From NCBI RefSeq assembly GCF_020536995.1, contig NC_068358.1:38047050-38111049 (forward strand): a DNA stretch of 64,000 bases, read 5' to 3'. The stretch comes from Dreissena polymorpha (Eukaryota > Mollusca > Bivalvia > Myida > Dreissenidae). A program made the translations under genes and the position numbers. Shown piece after piece: positions 25,301 to 35,800 of this stretch; the first letter of the stretch is position 1; the number at the start of each line of letters is the position of its first letter. The notes under the pieces were generated by a model. It saw only the letters and a program-made list of their open reading frames with translations, was not told the DNA's origin and made no database searches.

Positions 25301-28300
25301 ATAACATCTTAGCCAAATTCTACTTCATCACCTCATCAGTTACTGGACCATCTGTTGTTTTTATTTCAGGCTTTTCTTGATATGATAATGAACTTGTTGT
25401 CTACTATTTGTGCTGACTGCTATTTGTCCATGGACAAGTGAATGGGAAACTCTTGCTTTAAAAAAAAGTTATATTGCCTTATATTGCCAAAACAGGAATA
25501 GGATATCCACACCCGTGCTTGGACAATAATACTTATTTTACAATAGCAGTTATCCAAAGCTTGAGTTATGTTAGATAAATCATTCATACTTGGTTTGATG
25601 AGTGGGTGGCATAATATTACTGATTCACCTACACCTTGCATGTACAGGTGGTACAGTATTGCAGGTCACACATTTATTTTCTTTGGTTGATGTTTCCTTG
25701 CAGGTGTGGGGTGACGCGGCCCTGCAGACGTTTTACAGCGTTGGAATGGCATGGGGAGGCATCATCACTATGGCCTCATACAATGATTTCAAACACAATG
25801 TCTACAGGTATGACTTCAAACACAATGTCTACAGGTATGACTATAAACACAATGTCTACAGGTATGACTTCATACGCAATGTCTACAGGTATGACTTCAA
25901 ACACAATGTCTACAGGTATGACTTCAAGCACAATGTCTACGGGTATGACTTCAAGCACAATGTCTACAGGTATGACTTCAAACACAATGTCTACAGGTAT
26001 GACTTCAAACACAATTTCTACAGGTATGACTTCAAACGCAATGTCTACAGGTATGACTTCAAACACAATGTTTACAGGTATGACTTCAAACACAATGTCT
26101 ACAAGTATGTCTTCAAACACAATGTCTACAGGTATGACTTCAAACACAATGTCTACAGGTATGACTTCAAACAAAAAGTCTACATGTATGACTTCAAGAA
26201 CAATGTCTACAGGTATGACTTCAAACACAATGTCTACAGGTATGACTTCAAGCACAATGTCTACAGGTATGACTTCAAACGCAATGTCTACAGGTATGAC
26301 TTCAAACACAATGTCTACAGGTATGACTTCAAGCACAATGTCTACAGGTATGACTTCAAATGCAATTTCTACAGGTATGACCTCAAACAATGTCTACAGG
26401 TATGACTTCAAACACAATGTCTACAGTTAAGACTTCAAACACAATGTCTACAGTTAAGACTTCAAACACAATATCTACAGGTATGACTTTAAACACAATG
26501 TCTACAGGTATGACTTTAAACACAATGTCTACAGGTATGACTTCATACACAATGTCTACAGGTATGACTTCAAACACAATGTCTACAGGTATGACTTTAA
26601 ACACAATGTCTGCAGGTATGACTTCATACACAATGTCTACAGGTATGACTTCAAACACAATGTCTACAGGTATGACTTCAAACAAAATGTCTACAGATAT
26701 AACTTCAAACCAATGTCTACATGTATGACTTCAAACACAATGTCAACAGGAACGATTTCAAACACAATGTCTCTAGGTATGACTTCAAACACAATGGCTA
26801 CAGGTATGACTTCAAGCACAATGTCTACAGGTATGACTTCAAATGCAATGTCTACAGGTATGACTTCAAACGCAATGTCTACAGGTATGACTTCAAACAC
26901 AATGTCTACAGGTATGACTTCAAGCACAATGTCTACAGGTATGACTTCAAATGCAATTTCTACAGGTATGACCTCAAACAATGTCTACAGGTATGACTTC
27001 AAACACAATGTCTACAGGTAAGACTTCAAACACAATATCTACAGGTATGACTTTAAACACAATGTCTACAGGTATGACTTTAAACACAATGTCTACAGGT
27101 ATGACTTCATACACAATGTCTACAGGTATGACTTCAAACACAATGTCTACATGTATGACTTTAAACACAATGTCTACAGGTATGACTTCATACACAATGT
27201 CTACAGGTATGACTTCAAACACAATGTCTACAGGTATGACTTCAAACAAAATGTCTACAGATATAACTTCAAACCAATGTCTTCATGTATGACTTCAAAC
27301 ACAATGTCAACAGGTATGATTTCAAACACAATGTCTCTAGGTATGACTTCAAACACAATGGCTACATGTATGACTTCAAGCACAATGTCTACAGATATGA
27401 CTTCAAATGCAATGTCTACAGGTATGACTTCAAACACAATGTCTACAGGTAGTACATCAAACACAATGTCTACAGGTATGACTTAAAGCACAATGTCTAC
27501 TGGTAGTACTTCAAACACAATGTCTACAGGTATGACTTCAAGCACAATGTCTACTGGTAGTACTTCAAACACAATGTCTACAGGTATGACTTCAAACACA
27601 ATGTCTACAGGTATGTCTTCAAACACAATGTCTACAGGTAGTACTTTTAACACAATGTCTACAGGTATGACTTCAAACACGATGTATACAGGTATGACTT
27701 CAAACAAAATGTTTACAGGTATGACTTCAAACACAATGTCTACAGGTATGACTTCAAGCACAATGTCTACAGGTATGACTTAAAGCACAATGTCTACAGG
27801 TATGACTTCATGCACAATGTCTACAGGTATGACTTAAAGCACAATGTCTACAGGAAGGATTGCATTTGTTGCGAAAAGTATGCTGAAAGTAAGTTTTAAA
27901 ACTAGTTCACATATTATGCATAAAATTGATTAATTGAATTTTATTTACATCTTAGAGAAAAAATATTTGGTATGTATTTTTGTATGGTAGTCTATTTACA
28001 TCAAGCCCCTGGGATAAAAACTGGCCACACCTCAGGGTCACATGATTTATAAAGACTTAAATGGCAAAATTACTGCAACTCTGAAATGACATTTCAGAGT
28101 CATGTTTTTTAGTAGTTTAGTATCTTTTTGTAGCATGATATGATGGTCGTCTACCATGTTTGTTTTATTATATCCCTGGGATCAAACTTGCTTTCTTTAT
28201 ATATATCTTTAATTATGCCCCTCATGGTGTTAAAATTGGCATTGAAAGGTAGCTATTTTAATTAAATGTATACCTAAATGCCAAAGGCGTGGTGGCTTTC

Positions 28301-29788
28301 AAAATCAGCGTGAAAAAGAAGACTTTGAAATAGGAATGTTCTTGGTTGTATTATATATGTGATTGTATTAAGATAATTATTTTTATTTTGACATGAAGAT
28401 TCATATTATATTTCAGTATTGTAAATATTTAAAAAAATCAATAAACACTGCAGTTATTTTATTTTCCATGAAAATATTCAACAAGTCGATAAAAAACAGT
28501 TTCTTTGGAAAAAAGAGGCATTTATTATTGATCAATACAACTTTGAAACTCGTAATATCAAGTCATTTTATTCCGACTACTAACCCATGAATCAACTAGC
28601 ACTCATTTGGTTATACAGAAAACAATCAAAGGTGCTAAAACACTGTCAACGAATGATAAGTTGTGACAAACATTATTGGGACCAAAATTTGAGTTAAAAA
28701 TAGAGATGAATTTGAATATGGGATTTTGAAGTAATGATGTAGAAAATTGTTAAATAAAGGAGAAAAAATCATGACATGGAAAAAGTTCAAAATAGTTTTT
28801 GTTATATGATTCTAATGAAAATGTGAAAAATCTTTTCGGAAACTATAAAACTATGATAGCCATGATATCTGGTGTTAGGCAACACACAGCGGTCCCCTAT
28901 CAAGTTTGTCCAAATTATGCCCCTGTGATAGAATATGGGGATACCCCATGGTAGCCTTAAATAGAAAAATGAATTTTTCGTTTCATGTTGAATATTCCAC
29001 CACTTTTTACACCAAGGCAAGTCAAAGTTTTAAAGCAAGATGAACATTGCCAATACAAATGCAATAATAAACAAAGATTACAAAAGGCAAAGACAATTAT
29101 ACAATTTTGTTTTTTCTTTACCGTCAAATGTACTGTACATATTTTATACATAGAAGAGAAAACAACATGGATAGAGAAAATTGTAAAAAAATTGTGTTTA
29201 TTTTTAAGATCACTGTTTATTGTTAGTGTTTGTTTTCCATAGGGATGCCATGCTGGTGCCAATTATTGAGTGCAGTACAAGCATCTTTGCTGGCTTCGTC
29301 ATATTCTCAATTCTCGGATTTATGGCGCACGAGACAGGAAAATCTGTGGAGGACGTGGTTACACAAGGTAAGAGCCAGGCTTTATGATTGTGTGCATTGG
29401 GCAAAGAAATTCTTTCCGTGTTGGTTCCGGGTTCCATTCACAGCCCCACCACATACCCTGTGTGGGAATGTGACACATTTTCTATTGCCATTTTCCCCTA
29501 ACCTCTTTTTCAAGTAGGGCAGTTGTCAGTTACTGGCATAAGTTTGTGCACTGTACTGGTGAACCAGCTTACCAAGGAAACATGTGAGAAGATTAACATG
29601 AAACAGCCCTTGATTTGACTGAAAGCCTGTCCCAGAAAAGGTGTGAGTAGATTAACATGACACAGCCCCTGATTTGACTGAAAGCCTGTCCCACTAAAGG
29701 TGTGAGTAGATAAACCTGACACAGCCCTTGATTTGACTGAAAGCCTGTTGTAAATAGCAAAACATCTGTACAAACACCCCCCCCCCCG

Positions 29789-29872
<84 letters not shown>

Positions 29873-32800
29873 AACAGTTGTTTAGATAAGTTTACAACAT
29901 AACCAAGAATATTTTCGTATTATTATAAATCTTTTTTTGTCACCAATATGTTATATACTCTATGATCAAAAGCAATAACCTGTATTTTCTCCAGAACTGC
30001 GCCTTTAAAAAATATATGATTAAACGGCCATTATAAACCTTAAAGATGGTCTCGAAACTATACTTATTCTGTTGAAATCACCATATATATTGTTGGAAAA
30101 TCCATAACCATTTACAAAGCGTCTATTTTTAGTTTTGTGTTGGTTTTCGCTTGATACGATGTAAATGTCTTTTTAGTGTTCTGTACAACTGGAGTACCAT
30201 AATTCCGGTCCACACCGGAAAGTTCTGTAGTTATCAGATAATCTTCTTTGCTCCAGGTCCTGGACTGACATTTATCGCCTATCCAGAAGCTGTCACCTTG
30301 CTGCCAATCTCTCCGCTGTGGTCTGTGCTGTTCTTCTTCATGCTTCTTATCATTGGGATCGACTCTCAGGTAACCATCGCAACATATTCACCATCCCTCC
30401 CACCCTCAACCTCGGACTTTATGAATGTAAATGAATAACACTCGATGCTGGATATTAACAGTTGTCTCAGGGACAACAAATTTACTGGAAAAAAAAAGCA
30501 ATTCAGAAAGTACAAATTCAAAACACTGCATGATCTATCAAGACTGGTTAATTTTCCTTTAAAAATTATAACAATTCTTCATCTTTCTTAAACAAATAGC
30601 ATTTCAATATGTTATAAGAAGATGTACTTATTAATTAAGAAAACAGAGTTGTTTTCATTTAGAAGTTATTCTGGTAGGTTATAATTTTCTTCAGAAAAAA
30701 TTCCAGTTATTTAATTGAAAATAACACAATAAACAAATCAAGTTTAGTGAACTGACAGTTGATTTAAATATTAATGTTTAGCCCTGAGACATCTCCAAAC
30801 ATGCTTATGGCTGTATTTTGAACACCCTGGGTATTACTAGAGCCGTATTCATCAATAATGAACTTGAACTCAAACTCAGACTAAACTCAGCAACATATTC
30901 ACCATCCCTCCCACCCTCAACCTCGGACTTCATGAATGTAAATGAATAACACTCGGTGCTGGATATTAACAGTTGTCTCAGGGACAACAAATTTACTGGA
31001 AAAAAAAAGCAATTCAGAAAGTACAAATTCAAAACACTGCATGATCTATCAAAACTGGTTAATTTTCCTTTAAAAATTATAACAATTCTTCATCTTTCTT
31101 AAACAAATAGCATTTCAATATGTTATAAGTAGATGTACTTATTAATTAAGAAAACAGAGTTGTTTTCATTTAGAAGTTATTCTGGTAGGTTATAATTTTC
31201 TTCAGAAAAAATCCAGTTATTGAATTGAAAATAACACAATAAACAAATCAAGTTTAGTGAACTGACAGTTGATTTAAATATTAATGTTTAGCCTTGAGAC
31301 ATCTCCAAACATGCTTATGGCTGTATTTTGAACATCCTGGGTATTACTAGAGCCGTATTAATCAATAATGAACTTGAACTCAAACTCAGACTAAACTCAG
31401 ACTCAGACTTACATAATACAGACTCAGGAATTGTATTCACGAGTTTCAAAATTGACTTCAGTAAGATTGTTGTGTTTTTATAATGTCACGACTAAGCACA
31501 TTTTCTAGAAGAGAAAACACACCAAATAGCTTCAAAAATAGCAGAAAGTGATTACAGACCAAGATGGTAGTAATCTTATTTGATTTGTATGTTTACATGA
31601 GTAGTATCATCAATTTTACTAGGACCATTTCGAATTCTTGTGTAACGTGATAATTCAGAAAAAAAAGTCGAGTATGTACAATGTATAAGAAATCTGGTTG
31701 CAAGTATTTAAAAATGTACAATGAATAAGAAGTCTGGTTGGTGTTATGTGAGTATGCACTATGTAAAGGAAGTCTGGTTGCATGCTTAGTTATGTCAAGT
31801 ATGCAATATATGTATTTATAAGAAGTCTTGTTTCATTTATGTACAATGTTTAAGAAGTCTGGTTGTAGTTAAGTGAAGTATGCCCAATATATAAGAAGTT
31901 TGGTTGCATTTTCTGTTCCTGTTTTATATACAAATGTTGGTTTAATGCTTATACAGCAGTATACTCATAAATGGTATTTACGTTTTTTTTTTTTAAAGTT
32001 TCAATCTTAAACACAGTTTACATCCCTTCTATACAGCATTAATCAATGACAATGTTTATATGTGTAAAACATTAGTCCACTTTGATTAATGTGAATGAAG
32101 CTTAAGGTGCAAAAAATTGTATAATATTGTACTATTGTAAAATTGCAGAACATTTTATTCCAAGTTCACAGTTTTTGAAATAGTTAATTACCAGCGCAAC
32201 CCACATGATAAGTGTTTCACTGATGTTCAGTCATGTTCCCCATTTAAAAGCATGTTTGAGGCAACAAATTGAGGACAGCTTTTAAAACTGCTTTGAATTT
32301 GATCTACCATCCCCAACTGGAATGATTGATAGATTCTAATACCGGTAATTCATAAAGTTACTATTCAGGCAAAAGCATGGTTGTAAAGAAAAAATATGTT
32401 ACTGAAAGTGCGTAAAAAAGTGTTTGATTCAGCTAACCATACAACCATAAATTAAAACAACTAGCAATTCTATAACATTTTATTGTGTTAAAAAAATAAT
32501 ATTTTGTAAAATTTCTCAAAAGAACTTTTAATAAATATGGGTTTTAGTTTTCTAGCATCCACTTTAGTCTTTACGTTTTTTTAATGTAACAGATATTAAA
32601 AGAAGCAAAATGTTTTACATATTCTTTCACTGTTCTTTTATAGAATCTTCTATTTATTTTAAATTATATTCTGTTGTTTATATGGAAATTGCAATGATAA
32701 AGAAACGATAATTCACTGTTTCAAACAGTGAAAAATAGCAGGGAAAGTGTCAATGATTGCCACTGTTTAACTGTAAACTTATGTTATTTTTTATTTTATT

Positions 32801-35800
32801 CAAGGAATATTCTATGGTTAAACTTGTTTAAAAATGTAAAAAAAAAATATACGAAAAAATAATTAAAAAAAAAATTTTGGTTTTTGGTAGGTCATAGATC
32901 TTTATTCACTCATGATAATACAAAATAAAGACTCTTAGCTGCACCACCTATGAAAATATTAATGATCCTGAATACTCCTGAATTATAGTTGATAAACTAA
33001 AACATTTCAATTGTTTTTACCCTTTTTTTTTGGGGGGGGGGGGTACTGAGGATGAAGAGGGGGCGAAGCAGTAGCCTGAAATAAACTTTTACTATGCCTA
33101 AAGAAACACACATGAACACGTGTAAGCAGTGCCTGGTTTTTGAGCCAAAGTAAAACAGAAACAATGGCTTTCAATCAGTTGTGTCTCGAAACTTTTAAGA
33201 CCGTGGTCTCTGAAGTTCGTGGTGACTGCAACTAAATCAGACGTCTTTAATCTAAATAGTAGGTCTTTGAACTAAATTATTGGACGTAAGACTAATTGTG
33301 AGGTTTTCAAACCGAATCAGTAGTATTTAAGCTACCAGTTAAATACATTAAACAATTTTCTACGGATAGTTGGTATGTATTTTCAGTTTGGCATGGTGGA
33401 AACGTGCATAAGTGGATTAATGGATGAGTTTCCTAACATCCTTCGGAAGCGTCGAGTCCTCGTGGCAATTATTTGGTGCTTCATTGAGTTCTTACTTGGC
33501 CTGCCTCTGATCACCGAGGTAAATAATATACTGACACTTACCTTGATTAGTATGTGTATGTTATGAGGGTATAGACAGATTTTTACAAAATTCTTTCATC
33601 CTTTCATTTATCAGAAGTGAGTTAACTGAATCTGTGTTTTTCTGGGGAAACTGCATAAGCTTAGAGGTTAAATAAGCAGGGATATATTGCTCTCCACCTG
33701 TCCGTCATTCAGCTGGTTGAATGGTTGTTTGGATGGTAAATTGAGCCGCGTTCTGAGAAAACTGGGCATAATGCATGTGCGTAAAGTGTCATCCCAGATT
33801 AGCCTGTGCAATCTGCACAGGCTAATCAGGGACGACACTTTCCGCCTAGACTTGATTTTCGGCAAGGAGGGACTTCTTGAAACTAAAAATACCATAAAAG
33901 CGGAAAGTGTTGTCCCTGATTAGCCTGTGCGGACTGCACAGGCTAATCTGGGACGACACTTTACGCACATGCATTAAGCCCAATTTTCTCAGAACAAGAC
34001 ACAATTAGTCCGTGCACAATCCTTTTTTAAACTATATAAAACGCTTTGACCTTAATTCATGCAAATTGGTAGGCTTGTGAGAGATGGGAGACTCCTATTG
34101 ACCTTTAGGTCAATGGGGTAAGGTCACACTGGCTCATAACAAACAGTAAATGTGTTTATGCACATTATCTTTGATCTACTATCATGCAAATAGGTCTAAT
34201 GGTTACTTTAGACAAGGAAAGAGGCCTATTGATTTTGAGGTCACCTAGGGAACAGGTTAAAGGTGAAGGTCACAGGGGCTTGTAACACAAAATACACTTC
34301 TGCAATAACATTCACTACATGTGTGCTATCTCGTATTGAGACGTCACACCAGAAAGGGAGAGAAGTAGAATGCAATAGGCATTAGGCCAACTTAAAAATT
34401 TGATTCACTGAATATATTTTTTTCATACTAAAACAGCAATTAACATTTTTTATAACTTCTATTTTACAATTTACCAAGTTTCTGTTCTATCGGTCGTTCT
34501 ACTTTTGAGCAACATGGGCACATAAAAGTACTCAACAAGTTCATAAACACAAACATTCAACATGTGTTCAAATAAATTTTAGCATATTTGTTTGTATTAA
34601 AAATTTTCCTGAAATAAAGTCCAATCGGGACAGGTTATTTCAAGTGAACATGTGTATATCCCCTGACACAATAAGTGCGCACACTTCTTATACATGAATT
34701 TTTCATGAAACATTTTCTGCAAATTGGGAGTAAGTAAAAGCTTTTTTTGAAAATAAATTAAAACGTGTTTACACAAACACAAACGCAGTCGTCAGATTCA
34801 CTTTGCAATTTATGTAGTCATTTAATGAAGAGAACCAATAAAATGTATGAAAAATGGATCAATTTTAGTTGAAGTTTTGAAATGCAATTGTATATGTTTT
34901 TCATCATTTTGGTTGTGTTTGTTTTAGTTTACACAGATCAAGTTCCTCTCTTTTCTGATATATTTCGCCTAAATAGGCTTTTTTCAAAGTTTGTTTTAAC
35001 AAATTAACTACATATTTCTTTTAGTTTTCAAGCAAAGTTAACCAAAATACTTGGAGCGCATATGTGTGAAGTCATCAGAAGAGCCTCGTTGTTAATGTTA
35101 AAAAAATTTATTGATACAGGACACCCTCGATATGAGGGAATTGTATGATACACTGAAAAATGTCCAAAATCAGCCAAAGTATCAGCAAGTTATGTATAAT
35201 TACGCCATTAAAGCAAAGTTAATGCCAGTAAAAAAACTTATATTGAAACGTAAGCTTAGGTTAATTTCAATATTGTATCTTCTTATTTTGATTACATGAA
35301 CTGGGTCCTGGTCAATTATATGTCTCCAATTTTAGGGTGGCATCTACATCCTGCAGGTGATTGACTGGTATTGTGCAAGCTTCTCTCTGATGCTGATCTC
35401 TCTCTTTGAGGTGGTTGCCATTGCTTGGGTGTATGGTAAGAAAGTCTCGTTTTCTATTGGTCTAATCATATATGTCAATTTAAGTGTTTTAAATAAAAAA
35501 TAATATCTTCTTTTATTTTTGAGTGGATCAAATTGTAAGAAAATCTCATATTTTGTGGATGCATTATATAAGTACACATGTAAAATGAAATTTGTAATTA
35601 TGCTGATTGTAATCTGGGCTGTCATGGCCATCAATGATATGAGCCTACATTAACTCGGGCTGTCACAGTTTTTAACCGTTTTCACGAGATTTGAAAGGGC
35701 CATACATTAAGCAGCAACAATTGGTAATGTCAAAAGGTGATGAGGCATCACAGTCTTCTTGACATATATGTGGATAAACAGTACAAACATCATATGTCTG

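Noticed and set aside
25636-27783. Long open frames over the 27-bp array (mucin-like MSTGMTSNT and, on the minus strand, VFEVIPVDI repeats) as genes
   Set aside because: A stop-free 27-bp unit is open in several frames on both strands by arithmetic alone. Only the frame joined to exon 6 has a possible meaning.
25786-27855. CRISPR-like array
   Set aside because: Units are contiguous with no unique spacers, and the genome is animal.
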